Made by a program: the position numbers and the translations under genes. The notes beneath the pieces were generated by a model that worked only from the letters and a program-made list of their open reading frames with translations, was not told the origin of the DNA and ran no database searches. Positions 21,343 through 32,945 of a stretch of DNA of 64,000 nt are shown here, in pieces. The first letter of the stretch is position 1. Every line of letters begins with the position of its first letter. This DNA comes from Liriodendron chinense (Eukaryota > Streptophyta > Magnoliopsida > Magnoliales > Magnoliaceae), in contig ML058387.1 in assembly GCA_003013855.2 (NCBI GenBank), positions 3,348,001 to 3,412,000 of the forward strand, read 5' to 3'.

Positions 21343-24300
21343 ATGGCTTTGGCAACGGTAGCATTTTCGTCCATCTGCTTGAGATTTTCCACTTCAAATC
21401 CTTCAATCCAGGCCGTCCATGGCGTTAGCCTCCCAACTTTTTCAAAGAAAGCTGCCTTGAAGCTCAGCTCTTCCAAAACCATATCTGGGTTCTCTTCCAT
21501 TCTCCCCAACAATCTCTCCCCAGTCATCTCTACCCCTACAAATCCTCCTCCTTTCACTGTTTTCGCTGCAAAGGGCTATAAGATGAAAACCCACAAGGTA
21601 TTCGTTTCTCTGGATTTTTCTCTTCCATGAAATCTTGAATTTTTGTATGATTTTCATATGTGAGGTATTGATAAAAGCTAAAAAAAAATAAAAATAAATA
21701 GTACTAGCCAGATTACCGCCTTTGTTTGTTCCGGAAGCATGCGGCCGGCATTTCTTTGATCCAGACCGTCTATCTGATAGGTCCTGCAATGGATGAGCGA
21801 TAGACTAAAAGACATTTACTCAATTGGACCACCCAGATCATACGATCAGTGAACTTCTTGCTATTGCATGTGGACCGTTGGGTATGTTTTAGTTTAAACC
21901 GTATGCTTGCAGGTTGATGATGAATGGCTGGGATTGTCCAATTGGGGGTCCTTTTGAAGAATTGTCCCTGGGGCCTACTGGATGAATGCTTTTGGTCTCT
22001 GGAAGCTTGGCCCGGCATTGATGGAATGCTGGCCTGAACGAAATGCAGGTCATTTTGGCCGGACATTGAATATTTCTGCCGGAAAAAATAAAATAAAAAC
22101 CAATGGTGTGATTTTGGATTTTAGGCTTCGGCAAAGCGATTCCGTGTGACGGGAAATGGGAAGATAATGCGGAGGCGGGCTGGGAAGCAGCACTTGCTGG
22201 TGAAGAAGAACACGAAGAGGAAGCTCCGCCTCTCAAAAATGGTTTGGTTTCTACAATTCCTTTCTGGGTTCATGTAATTGTGTTTCTATATGCAATAGAT
22301 TTGCTGTTTTTAGTCTCTAACTGTGTAATTGAGCTTAATGTCGATTTAGGATTATACAATGCTTGGCCGAATTATTTGTGCTTTCCGTTTGGCCCACAAT
22401 CCGTACAAGTGGGGTCTGTATTTCATTGATATGGACCGTTCTCTGATGGGCCTCAAATAACCAAAAAACTACCCACCGATCCCATCCCTCTCTAGAATTT
22501 CCGTTGTATGCGGACCAGAAAGATTTTGCCTGTATCTCTTTCATGGTTTTGTTCTTTGTCAACTTCATCGCATCATCTTCCTCACTAGTTTGGTTTTCCA
22601 TCTAAATGCATGTTTATAACATGATTCCCCTGATCCTATTGCTGGTCTAATATTTTAGAGTGTGTTTGGTTGCACCAAATATCATGAAATTTCATGATAT
22701 TTTGCATAGAATTAATAATGAAATATCATGCAATTGAGTGCCAAGAGCTGGGATCCGTACATGTAGGACCTGCTATTGACAAGACTCTCGACTATTCTAA
22801 AATTGGTGTGGCCCAACCGATGCTCCCACATGATGAGAGATGACGATGATATGATGCTTTGCCTGATACTGTATTCTTAGCACTAGCAGATGGGAAGTAG
22901 AGATTGCTACATTGGGGTCTTTCAGCAGGTATCTCTTTCGATGGACGATCCTTCGCAACAACACAAGTGGGAGTAAATATAAAAGTGCATTGACATTGAT
23001 CTATGAGCTGAGAGACAAAAGAAATTGAATCGGCTAGTGGAACAGAGACACTCATGGGCAATATCCTCTGAAAGGCTGTAATTGGATTTGATAGGACGGC
23101 CCATGTGCCAAGATGAGGTATAGTCAATAGTCCACATGCTCTCACAGTAGGCAGAAATGAACAGAAATGATTTTGTGAAACATAGTAGGTTTCCGATTTG
23201 GCTCTCGATAGAGTGGAAAGGCGGAAAAGGATTCATGCAGCGGAACCCAATTAGTTGTGTTAAGGCTTGGATGATGATGATGAGTTGGGTTTCCTATTTA
23301 AGTGATGGGGGAAAAGCCTCATCCCTAAAATTTTCTTTTTTCTCTCTTTTCACAGTGCTGACTTATGGGGTTATCAGCATAGAGAATTCCATCTGTAGCG
23401 AGCAAAGGATCAGAAGATGAAACTGTTTAAGATACTACACAATGCTTGTTGGAGGAGAGGCTGCAAAGGGAGAGCATGAGGCAGGGTGATGTGCAAATCA
23501 GGTCTGTTATGCAGGGCCCTAGCATGGATGGTTTATTCTCAAAATTATTCCTATTCATTTGATCTGTGGCCATTAAAGTGACAGTGGTAAACAGAAACAG
23601 TTAATGGTCAAATATGCAGTGGGATAAACTGTAGAAAAAGTAATGGATAGGATCGTCTCATGGGTTTTATCTTTAAAACATAAGCCAACTGTCCTGGTGC
23701 TAGTATATGGGTGGACCTTGCGAATACGTCACCCTGCCATGTGTCCTGTAGAGAGATGGCTCTACCATATTACAGTTCTTCCGGCTCTACCGTATCATCT
23801 TATGGCCACAAATACTTGAAGTTGGGCAAAGGAGGGGGGAGCAATTTTGACCATCTTAAAGTTTTCTGCAGGCCAACAAATGAGAAATGACATTGAGGAC
23901 GTAGTCCTTATCATAGACAAGATAATTAATGGAGGCCAGTTGATCAAAATACTCGTTCATTTTTTACAAATAGTCTTGAATGGTGGATTTCTACCCTTGC
24001 AAATCTATTTCTGGGTGTGGAGCAAGGTATTCCGTAACGGTAACGGTGGCCGTAATGGCCACCACCATTACCTTTATGATACGGGGTGTAATAGCCGTTA
24101 TTGGGGCCGTTACAGTTTCTCTTTCTCTATTTTTTAATTGAAAAAAATAATTCAAAAGGCCAATATCGGCTCCATAATGGACCGTTATAGTGCCGTTAAG
24201 GCCTTTATGGGGGGGGCGTAATAGATCGTTATGGCCTTTAAGGGGGACGTAACAGGTTGTTACGAAGGCAATAACATCCTTTATGGGTCATTTTTTGGGA

Positions 24301-27300
24301 TTTTGACCGTACTGACACTGGAATGGCAGAATTCCCTCGGTGGCCTTTTGATCACTTTTGAAAAAAATTTAGACCAAAATACCCTTGTGCTTTGAGCTCG
24401 GCGCTTGCAGAGTAATGATGATGGCCATGTGCACTGTTAAGTCGTGGGTTGGCCGAATTTGCACCTTTGTGTGGGGCCCATTGTGATATAACTGTTTAAT
24501 CCACTCATCCATCCGTTTTCCCAGCTCATAAAACATGAGCCCTAAACTAAAAGTTATATATAGATGAAGTGGACCACACCATAAGAAATAGTGTGTGTTT
24601 CACACTACCGTTGGTAACCGAATGGTGGGCCAAAGAACTTTTGAATAAATATGATATTTTTGTTTACCTTTCAAACATGTATCTGTGATATTATGAACAG
24701 GTTGGATGACACATAAACTTCACTGTGGGTCCCACAGAGCATAGTGTGTACCGATCTTGGTTAGTTGCAAGTCGGTACAACTGAAAGTATGGTTTTTTAC
24801 GGTTACGCTTCCCGATGCACTAATTTGCATCGTTTGATCAAGGAGCAAATCGGAAGGTAAATCCAATCTATTAATAATGTTCGTGGCCCACGATTTGCAT
24901 GAGAATGTGCTTCCTACACACTAATACGAGCTCTCTGTGGCCCACAACAACCAATAATGGTGAATATTCACTCACAATTGTTTCCTTGTGTTATTGTCCA
25001 CCTTATCCATGGATTTGACTCATTCTTTGGCCTGTGACCTTAAATTAAATTTTAAATCTAGTGGGCGGAGTAGATTCGACACACGCCTCATGGTGGCCCC
25101 ACAAACCTTAAAATAGACAACCCAAGGGCCCATGTGTTATGGATCGAGGTTATCATGTGTAAAGGGTCGAGATTGTCATATGTACAGTGTCGAGAGTGGC
25201 ATGTGTACAGGGTCGAGAGTGTCATCTGTACAGGGTCGAGAGTGTCATGTGTACAGGGTCAAGATTGTGATGGAAAATTAACATCACGGGCCCACATCTT
25301 GTGTGGCCCGTCGTGATGTTAATTTTCCATCTAACCCATTGATTAGATCAACAGATCTAGACGAAGGAGAACATAAATTTCAGCTTGATCAAAGGCTTTT
25401 TGGGCCACTACAAGGTGGCTAAATAGATGGATGGAGCGGATCGTCCACACATGGGCCCCACTTGAATAAAAAAGAAAAAAAGGAAAAAACAAAAGAAAAA
25501 AAAATGGTTGGAAAGCTTGCTCTGGAACAACCAGCATCTAGAGGACGCTGCTGTCTAGCGTCATCGTCATTGAAGGGTGTAAGCCCTTTTGGGCGTTGGT
25601 GAGGGACCCCACTCGTGGGCCCCACCATGATGTATGCGTTCAATCCAAGCCATCCATCTATTTTGCCAGATCATTTTAGGGACAGGGCCGAAAAATCAAC
25701 CAAGCCTAGGTCTCAGGTGGGCCACACCGCAAGAAACGGTGGTGACAATGATGACCGCCATTGCAACCTTTCTAAGGCCTCACCATGATGTTTGTCCCAT
25801 CCAACTGGCACGTGTGAGGTCACAAGTGCCTGGATGAAGGCAAAACACTGGTATGAGCTTGATTGGTTCCTGTGGACCACCATGATGTATATGCATTAGC
25901 CACTCCGTCCATCCAATTGTTGTACACACCATGATGTGTGTTTATGCCGGTGGTCCACTGATCAGTGGTGGCACCATGAGTATGTGTGTCTCCCATGCCA
26001 CCCCTCCATTTTTTCAAATAATTTGAGATGGGCTAGGTCCAAATCTCGGTGGACCACACCCTAGACAGTGGACGCAGTCCACTTTTGGACAGCCCATATT
26101 TCTATTGTGTGGGGCCCACTGTGGGACCCACCTTGATGTCGTATTGTACATGACAATCTCGACTGTACACATGACCATCTCGGCCTTGTACACAATCTCG
26201 ACCCTGTACACATGACCATCTCGGCCTTGTACACAATCTCGACCCTGTACACATGACAATCCCGACTCTGTACACATGATAACCTCGATCCATAACACAT
26301 GGGCCCCTGGGTTGTCTATTTTAAGGTTTGTGGGGTCCACCATGGGGCATGCATCAAATCCACTCCGCCTACTGGATTTAAAATTTAATCTAAGGTCATG
26401 GGTCAAAGAATGAGTCACATCCACGAATAAGGTGGACCACACCACAAGGAAACAGTTGTGAGCAAACGGTCACCGTTATTAGTTGTTGTGGACCACAGAG
26501 AGCTCGTATCAGCATGTAGGAAGCACTTTCTTATGCAAATCGTGGGCCACGAACATTACTAACGAATTGGATCTACCTTTCGATGGGCCCCTTGATCAAA
26601 CGATGCAAATTAGTGCATCGGGAAGTGTTACTATAAAAAACCACACTTTTAGCTGTACCAACTTCGACTAACCAAGATTAGTATACACTATGAAGTTTAT
26701 GTGTCATCTAACCCGTTCATAATATCAAAGATACATGTTTGAAAGGTAAACAGAAATATTATATTTATTCAAAAGTTCTCTGGCCCACCATTCAGTTATC
26801 AACGGCAGTGTGAAACGCACACTGTTTCTTGTGATGTGGTCCACTTTATCTGTATGTAACTTTTAGTTTAGGGCTCATGTTTTATAATGAGCTGGGAAAA
26901 CGGATGGACAGTGTGTATCAAATAGTTACATCACAATGGGCCCCACACAGAGGTGCAAATTCGGCTAGCCCACGACTTAATAGTGCACATGGCCATCATC
27001 ATTACTCTGCAGGTGCCGAGCTCAAAGCTCAAGGGTATTTTGGTCCTTTTTTTTTGAAAAGTGGTCAAAAGGCCACTGAGGGAATTCAACCATTCTACGG
27101 TGTCAGTACGATCAAAATCTCGTAATTTTTTCCGTAATGGCTGTTATGGCCTTTATGAACCCATAACAGTTGCCATCGTTACCTTTACATAACAGCCTTT
27201 ACAGCCTCGTAATGACGTTTATGGCACACCATGGTGTGGATGCATCAAACATGCTTCTGGTTGCTAGGAGAGGGATGTCTCGAGTGATACATGGGTGGTT

Positions 27301-29520
27301 GGTATGTTGAGAACTTCGAGCGAGAATTTTTTTGTGGTAGTTATCTAGTTGACAATCATCTAATCATGATTGGCCTACACATCATATGCAAGGATCTACC
27401 GTGGTTGTAACTTCAACACGGTCAGAATCAAGGACAAAGGAGTCATTGAGATAACCCATAAACTCCTTTCTACAAGCCACAAGAATGCTTTGTCCTTTTT
27501 GTAGAATGTAGTTGTGTGGTGGAAAGTTTGGTGGAGATGAGTTGGGGTGTAATAGAGAAGATTAAATGTTTAAAAAACAATAGAGAATGGTGTAGAGGCC
27601 GAGATGGGTGTGAGAGCCATGGAGGGATTTTTTTTTTTTTTTTGGGTGATGAAAGGAAGTTCTTTTTTTTTTTTTTCCCTTATTATTATTTTTTGAAACT
27701 AGCATTTGGTATATAGTGTTTGGAGTTTGAAGCAGGAGGGGAGGAAAAAAGAATGGGTTTAGGATTTTGAGTCTTGATGTGGAGTGAAAAATCAAGATAT
27801 ATGGATTTTGTAGAGAGAGTGGGAAAAAGAGAATCATCAGCATCTATGCCTTATCCTAATTAATTGGGGTCCGCTAAGTGAAAAAAAAGGAGAATGCATT
27901 TAGGATTTTGAGTCTTTAGGAGAAGAGGGAGTGAAAAAGCAAGATATACAATTTTTGTAGATAGTGGAGAAAAAGAAAGGAACGCATTTAGGATTTTGAG
28001 TCTTTTGGGGGGAAGGGGAAGTTGTTGAAGACTTATATTGCATGATAAGAATGAATACATGAGGGTGGCATTTATAGATTTTCTCAAGAATTATCTAAGA
28101 GATTTCTAGAATATCTAGGAAGATTAAATCTAGAAAATCACCGCACATTTGGAAAGATGTGGCCGCACAAAAAAACAAGGTATGGGAAGGCATTCTCTTC
28201 ATGTTGGGCAATGGAGAAGACTTTAGATTATGGGAGGATATTTGGCTAGGGGAGCAAAATTTGAGTGAGGGTTTCCCAGGGCTAGCAGGAATTGCTGCGG
28301 AAGCTAACGTCAGAGCGGCTAGATGTTTCTCTATCATTGGAGAAGAGGTAGTGTGGCCCCCTCCATGCCGAAGGAATCTGGATGACTTGGAACTATTCGA
28401 TTTGTTGAAGTTGCTGAGTTTGCTTAAGTCCCATCGTTCTCCCTCTGATAAAGACTTTGATATGGACTGCAGAGAAGTTGGGTTGTTTCTTGGTAAAGTC
28501 TTTCTACACATGATCTCGGGAGCAGTATATGACACATTGATTTGCCACACTGCTTTTATATGGAGTTACGTAGCTCCCCCTAAAGTGGCAGCCCTAGCAT
28601 GGTTGGTGGGCAGAAACAGGGTTCTCACAGTGGATAACTTGCACAAAAGGCAGATGATTCTCCCGAATGTGTCTCCTGTGTTTTCGGAACGAGGAATAAG
28701 TGAACCACCTTTTCATTCACTGTTTTTATGCCAGGAAAATATGGGAATTTTTTCTCATCAAGACTGCACCCAATGGGTTCTGCCAGCCTCCATCAAATCC
28801 ATGCTATTATTGTGGCATGGTGGGGGCATTGGGAAAACTGGAATGAAAATCTGGCACGTATGTTTTCTAGCAGGAATCTGGTCTATATGGTCAGAAAGAA
28901 ATAGGCAATGCTTCAGGAATATGGCTAGCAGCTTTCTGGAGGTTTGCAAGATAGCGGTTGGTTTTGTTCAGGATTGGATGGCTGATCCCTCAGCCTTATC
29001 ATAGTTCTTCTTTGCTTCTTGTTCGTATCATTAATTTTGTTTCCTCTTTCTTTTTGTCTCTTTGTTTTTTCGGCCTTTGGCCTTTTCGAATAAAATCATC
29101 ACTGTTTCAAAAAAAAAAAAAATCTACAAAATCACAATATCAACACTATCATGGAGATATATGTGTGTTTGGTTGTACCAAATATCATGAAATTTCAGGA
29201 TATTTCGTGATCACTAATCATTCAGTCTAATTTGGTGCAACATTTCATGATATTTCATTATTAATCAGTCTAATTTGGTGAGAAATTTCATGATATCTCA
29301 CGAGATTTGGTACGACCAAACTCACCCTAAAATTTAACTTTAACTTTCGAATCCCACTTAAGTCCCTCTAAGTCGGTAAATATCATAAAAGCCATCATAT
29401 ACAAATCATCCCTTAACATCTACAAAGTTACAAGAACATGAAAATGAGCATGTGACTTTTTAGAGGAAAACATGTTGCCTTACGTTCATTCCATGAGACA
29501 TCTTTGTATCATTGTGACCC

Positions 29521-29556
<36 letters not shown>

Positions 29557-30918
29557 TGTTGCCTTGTGTTCATTCCATGAGACATCTTTGTATCATTGTG
29601 ACCCAACTCTCTCTCTCTCAATAGCCACCACCGTCACATTATAATATGGGCCACTACAGCCTCTCTGGTTTTTCTTTTTACTGGACTGGCCCCATATTGC
29701 CTTAAAGATAAAGAGCATTGCACATTTTGTCAAGACTTGTTCAAGGCTCAGTCAACTCGACTCATTTCCTAATCTTTTAAACGCATCCAAAGCATTTAAG
29801 CTTGTGTTTGAACCCTGCTAAGAACATAGGTAATTCTCTAAGGTTTGCTGCTATCTTTTGAGCATTTAGACTTTGGTAAGGAGCCCAACATAAAAAAAAC
29901 AATTTTATAAAATACAATTATAGGTTATCTAGTCGTCGTACGTCGAGATAATGTATTATGCAGTCAAATAACTTGAATGATGTTCCCTATGGTGATTTAA
30001 AGCCAAATTCTTCAAATAAATTTCACAGAAATGCCATTTTCAAAATATCCATTTTTGCAATGTTTTTGAAACATATAAATTATCGTGGAACTATGCCTGA
30101 AATTTCAACACAACACGATTCATATTTCAGGTAAAATAAAATTTAAAAATTTTATTTTATTTTATAACAACATAAACTTCTATCAAAAAAGAAAAAGGGA
30201 GATCACAATAATGATTTTCAACTTCCAAGTGCGTATATTAAAAATTTGAGACAACTAGAAACTCCCGTTAGGCAGCGAATATGCTAACTGTGCCAAATTC
30301 AAGCGAAAGAGAAATTTGATGCCAGGTGCAAGATATTCCAAAACGGTTACATAATGGCTGTAACGGCCATTATGTAACAGTAATGGTGGCAACTATTACA
30401 CGTTACGGGGCCATTAGGGCCGTTATAGAGAAAATGGCCTGTAGCGGTCCGTTATGGAGCCGAAACATTTTTTCTTTAAAAAAAAACGAGGGTATTGTAA
30501 AGGTATCAGCGGCGGCCACCGTTACTGTTATCGAATACCTTGGTAAAGTGGGCAGCCAGTCGTAGAACTTCTGCTAAACAATCACGAGAATTTCTATATT
30601 AGTATGATTGGCAAGACATGATTCTTGAAGCCAACCGCAATAAACTTGTGATAAAGGCTCTATGATGATGACAACGACAATTATCAATGATGATGGTGGT
30701 GGTGGTGGCCATGATGATGATAAAAGGATACATCTAAGAGAAATGTTGCCTTTTTGGCCCCCATACATTGATTATATTGTCATGTTTCTTTTTCTTCCGC
30801 CGACATCCTTTTTGATGGCTCCACTGTTTATTTTCTACAGATCCAAGTCAACCGAAGTGACTATGACAATGTGATCGGTGCGCTTCCGTATCTCAAAGTA
30901 AATCGAAAAGCAACCTGA
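21343..30918 (+). CDS. RPL35: plastid ribosomal protein bL35c (nuclear-encoded)
   Basis: Exons 21343-21597, 22125-22241, 30841-30918; all phase-0 GT-AG introns; 149 codons plus TGA. bL35c is a small basic protein of the large subunit of the chloroplast ribosome. Residues 1 to about 73 are Ser/Thr-rich with few acidic residues, as expected for a chloroplast transit peptide. The bL35 core follows: KGYKMKTHKASAKRFRVTG, then RRRAGKQHLL, KKNTKRKLRLSKM, and the tail NVIGALPYLKVNRKAT. The ATG has a good plant context (CCATCCATGGC) and opens the transit peptide. Length is close to other plant bL35c precursors. TGGGCC-type words (21130-21145, 21195-21205) could act as site II elements, but the same words belong to local repeats. 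Intron 2 is 8.6 kb. Confidence 0.95.
22661..22745. mobile_element. fragment of the GTGTTTGGTTG-type MITE
   Basis: GTGTGTTTGGTTGCACCAAA with ATCATGAAATTTCATGATAT matches the left end of the complete element at 29163-29327. The right end is missing. Confidence 0.6.
22795..23215 (-). pseudogene. Ty1/copia protease and pre-integrase remnant
   Basis: On the minus strand, WTIDYTSSWHM near 23120 resembles the copia protease signature (W-DSGAS-HM) with the active site mutated. VPLADSISFVSQLIDQCQC... and CVVAKDRPSKEI...SNLYF then follow the copia pattern leading to the GAG_pre-integrase domain. Frames change between the two, so it is a decayed fragment. It lies antisense inside the bL35c intron. Confidence 0.55.
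24015..24296. repeat. CCGTTAC-rich element, copy 2, left part
   Basis: GGTATTCCGTAACGGTAACG... is the reverse complement of the right end of copy 1 (11690-11704). The element is interrupted at 24296 by the large foldback and resumes at 27123. Confidence 0.75.
25153..25267 (+). repeat. 23-bp tandem repeat in left arm of foldback
   Basis: Five units of the form TCATGTGTACAGGGTCGAGA plus a short tail. The inverted counterpart in the right arm (about 26147-26290) has a different unit number and spacing, so repeat number has changed since the arms arose. Confidence 0.85.
25269..25332. repeat. near-perfect hairpin at the inner end of the left arm
   Basis: GATGGAAAATTAACATCACG and CGTGATGTTAATTTTCCATC are exact inverted repeats around a short GC-rich centre. 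Confidence 0.9.
25333..26146. repeat. centre of the foldback: partial GGGCCCACC-family units
   Basis: GGGCCCCACCATGATGTATG near 25618 with CCATCCATCTATTTTGCCAG, and CACCATGATGTATATGCATT near 25878 with CTCCGTCCATCCA, are partial units of the common MITE. No gene. Confidence 0.6.
27123..27240. repeat. CCGTTAC-rich element, copy 2, right part
   Basis: This continues the element broken at 24296 and ends CCTCGTAATGACGTTTATGG with CACACCATGG, the reverse complement of the left end of copy 1 at 11390. Confidence 0.7.
27744..28015 (+). repeat. degenerate tandem repeat, about three units
   Basis: TTTAGGATTTTGAGTCTT followed by GGAGTGAAAAA.CAAGATATA recurs near 27759, 27898 and 27985 (the last unit is partial), spaced irregularly. 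T and A runs nearby (27628-27680) add to the low complexity. Confidence 0.65.
28142..29122 (+). mobile_element. 5'-truncated LINE, sense in bL35c intron
   Basis: A 13-bp target duplication TCTAnAAAATCAC (28129-28141, 29123-29135, one mismatch) flanks it. An open frame of 281 codons (28159-29004) covers the C-terminal part of a L1-type protein: FMLGNGEDFRLWEDIWLGEQ, then RRNLDDLELFDLL, the zinc-binding-like domain degraded in its Cys/His positions (FHSLFLCQENMGIF), and WHVCFLAGIWSIWSERN. It ends with CTTTTCGAATAAAATCATC and a poly-A tail (29109-29122). This is an insertion fragment and not a host exon. Confidence 0.9.
29163..29327. mobile_element. foldback MITE with TTTGGTTGTACCAAAT ends
   Basis: GTGTGTTTGGTTGTACCAAA and TTTGGTACGACCAAACTCAC form inverted ends. 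The interior repeats ATCATGAAATTTC in both orientations. A fragment of the same family lies at 22661. Confidence 0.75.
29467..29634 (+). repeat. 85-bp direct duplication with CT microsatellites
   Basis: ACATGTTGCCTT...GTGACCCAACTCTCTCTC occurs twice. The first copy ends in a CT run of about 15 units (29523-29553), the second in a shorter one. Confidence 0.85.
30329..30547. repeat. CCGTTAC-rich element, copy 3
   Basis: It starts AAGATATTCCAAAACGGTTA and ends CGTTACTGTTATCGAATACC, so its tips are inverted repeats of each other. The interior carries many GTAACGG / CCGTTAC variants. It lies about 300 bp before the last bL35c exon. Confidence 0.65.
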
Positions 30919-31067
30919 GATGATTTCGTCTCTTGGAAAGTATGCTTCAGATTTCTTGGTTTTTCTTGTTTGTAATTCTCAAGAGATTTCAATTACTGTC
31001 AATGCTTCAGTTGCTTTTTGAATCTCAATGCATGAGTGCAAACACCATTTGTTCATGTGGTGTGGTG
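30919..31067 (+). other. 3' untranslated region of bL35c (inferred)
   Basis: T-rich sequence after the TGA. I see no textbook AATAAA signal here, so the polyadenylation site is not placed. Confidence 0.4.
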
Positions 31068-31315
31068 GGTTTGTCAAACTTCTCCAAGTGGGTCCCGTGG
31101 CTCAGTGATCCAAACTGTTGATATGATAGGCTCCGCCACAGATGTGCACCAGAAATTTCCAGATTGGAGATCCTAGCTGTTGAATCCTTAACTTTTTATT
31201 GGTGGAATGTGGACCAATACCAATTGGAAGACTAGGATTTCCATTTGGGTGATTTTTGGTGCATGGTCATCCAGAGTGGAGCCCATCGCATCGACAGCTT
31301 GGTTCACTGAACCAT
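31068..31315. mobile_element. foldback MITE
   Basis: CAGTGATCCAAACTGTTGAT with GGCTCCGCCACAGATGTGCA at the left is mirrored by TTTTTGGTGCATGG, AGTGGAGCC and TTGGTTCACTGAACCAT at the right. Confidence 0.65.
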
Positions 31316-31333
31316 GGCCCTGTCTACTAACTG

Positions 31334-31471
31334 AAACCTGAGCCTACTGCCTTCACTCTAGTTTGACCATTATACGATCTTGCAATGCTCTCTTGGTTGA
31401 TAAACCTGAGCCTACTGCCGTCACTCTAGTTTGACCATTATACGGTCTTGCAATGCTCTCTTGGTTGATAA
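31334..31471 (+). repeat. 69-bp tandem duplication
   Basis: Two units, AAACCTGAGCCTACTGCC...CTCTTGGTTGAT, at 31334-31402 and 31403-31471 differ at only a few bases, so the duplication is recent. Confidence 0.93.
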
Positions 31472-31795
31472 GTTTCTGAGTCTTGTGGTCCGCAGACTCA
31501 TAAAGCGAATTTGTAGTCCGGTAGTGGGCCCAGGAATATTGATGATCGGAGCGTTCAAGACATGGGTTCCACCATAAAGAGGCCATGGGAAAGGTATGGC
31601 GTTGCCACGGATAATCATAGCTGTTAAATCTATTGGCAAATAAAATCATGGTGTGTTAAACAGTTCACTTCCAAATTTTTGAATGGTCAGGAAGATCACA
31701 TGGCCCACCCATGGTTAAATGGGTCCTACTCTCATCCACGCAGTGGAGATGGCGGACCATGATTCCACTTCAGTGTTCCACAGACTCCCTGGCTT

Positions 31796-31849
31796 CAACT
31801 AATGAATGAAAGCATGTACAAGCAACTAATGAATGAAAGCATGTACAAG
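31796..31849 (+). repeat. 27-bp tandem duplication
   Basis: CAACTAATGAATGAAAGCAT and the following GTACAAG occur twice without a mismatch. Confidence 0.93.
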
Positions 31850-32945
31850 CAACCACTGTATTTTACTTAGATAAGCTTAAAGCAAAACCTCTCAACCATA
31901 CCAAGCCTCTCCAATCTTGCAAGTCTTATGGAGAAAGGGCAGTTTTGTACATGGTAATCATGGTTTTTTAACTCGGTGACTTGGCTCAACTTGTTTGGGC
32001 TCAATCGAGTTGGGAGTGAATCAGTCTGACTCACCTGAGTCAAGGGTGACTCACTGGTATTGGTCCCGAATAAAAACGAGTTGACTCAAATGAGTCATCA
32101 AACCATGATGGCAATTATTGGTTGTTTGGTTTTGGAGTTGGAGTTTTTTGCTGTCAGCAGGTGGAGTTTGGTTCAGGTTCTAGCATACCTGTACTGGGGC
32201 CAGTTGGGTTCAGGTCCTGCCGTGTCCAATCCTTTTTGAGTCGGGTCTTGATTTTAAAAGACTTGAACCCCGATCTGATCAGCCGAACAGGTCCAGGGAC
32301 CCATCAGCTCTTTGGACCTTGGTTTCAGTCGAGTCTAGGTCAAATAAGGTATTTACAAATGGGACCACCTATGGATGGATTATATCACACACACGTCTGC
32401 CCCTTTGACACGGCAAACCCTATTCGGTTGCTAGATAATTGACATATTAATATATAATATTACCAATAAAATTTATACCCGACCTGAACTTGACCCAATT
32501 TAAACTGGGTCCAAGCTTGTCGACCGGCCCAATTTCTAAATGTTTGCAAAAACTTAAAATCAGACCCATAAGAATTGGGTGGCACTCATCTTACCAAAAA
32601 TATTCAAAGATTGGATCCTAGTTATTGGATCTTTAGTAGGGGTACTGACTGTTGAATGTCCCACTTTTTGCAACCAATGGTGTCATTTCAAGATTCAATC
32701 TTGTGCCAATGTTAAATAAGACTGGTGGGTATGACGCATTCAATGCTCATGGAGAGAGATGGAGGAGAGAGAGAGTAAAAAGGGTAATTATTTGATATTA
32801 GTTTAGAGTGTGACACCTTATAGGATACATTTGGACATAATCCATTGAATTTGATCTTTTTCAATGATTTAAAGTATTTATATGATGGATCTAAGGGTAA
32901 ATGGTTGTTTGGATGCTTGTAACTTTTATTAGTTGTAAAAGGTCT
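31850..32945. other. intergenic, no gene seen
   Basis: GACTCACCTGAGTCAA and GGGTTCAGGTCC words (31975-32340) suggest decayed non-autonomous DNA elements. Nothing coding is supported. Confidence 0.5.

Larger units (their letters stand above)
24297..27122. mobile_element. 2.8-kb foldback element, Mutator-like by its target duplication
   Basis: Two inverted arms of nearly 1 kb (24297-25268 and about 26147-27122) surround an 880-bp centre. Matching landmarks in both arms, in opposite orientation, include GATTTTGAYCGTACTGACAC at the tips, GGAATTCCCTC / GAGGGAATTC, GTGCACTGTTAAGTCGTGGG, ATCGTTTGATCAAGG and GGCCCATGTGTTATGGATCG. Flanks TCATTTTTT (24288-24296) and TAATTTTTT (27123-27131) agree at 8 of 9 bases; a 9-bp duplication with long inverted ends fits Mutator-like elements. 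No transposase is seen. The arms contain tandem 23-bp repeats and sequence of the GGGCCCACC family. Confidence 0.85.
22242..30840 (+). other. 8.6-kb second intron of bL35c
   Basis: The intron runs from GTTTGG at 22242 to TTTTCTACAG ending at 30840. It carries the copia remnant, a CCGTTAC element split by the giant foldback, a sense LINE, MITEs and simple repeats, listed separately. Stretches 23220-24010, 27250-27740 and 29640-30320 show no gene; 23220-24010 is plain non-coding sequence and 29640-30320 is AT-rich. Confidence 0.85.

Noticed and set aside
21084..21557. 157-codon minus-strand open frame over the first bL35c exon
   Set aside because: Antisense shadow of the transit peptide exon, with no recognisable domain.
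24297..27122. CRISPR-like array from the 23-bp repeats
   Set aside because: Units are contiguous without unique spacers, and the DNA is eukaryotic.
28159..29004. 281-codon open frame as a host gene or bL35c exon
   Set aside because: It matches the C-terminal part of LINE polyproteins, and the segment has a poly-A tail and a flanking target duplication.
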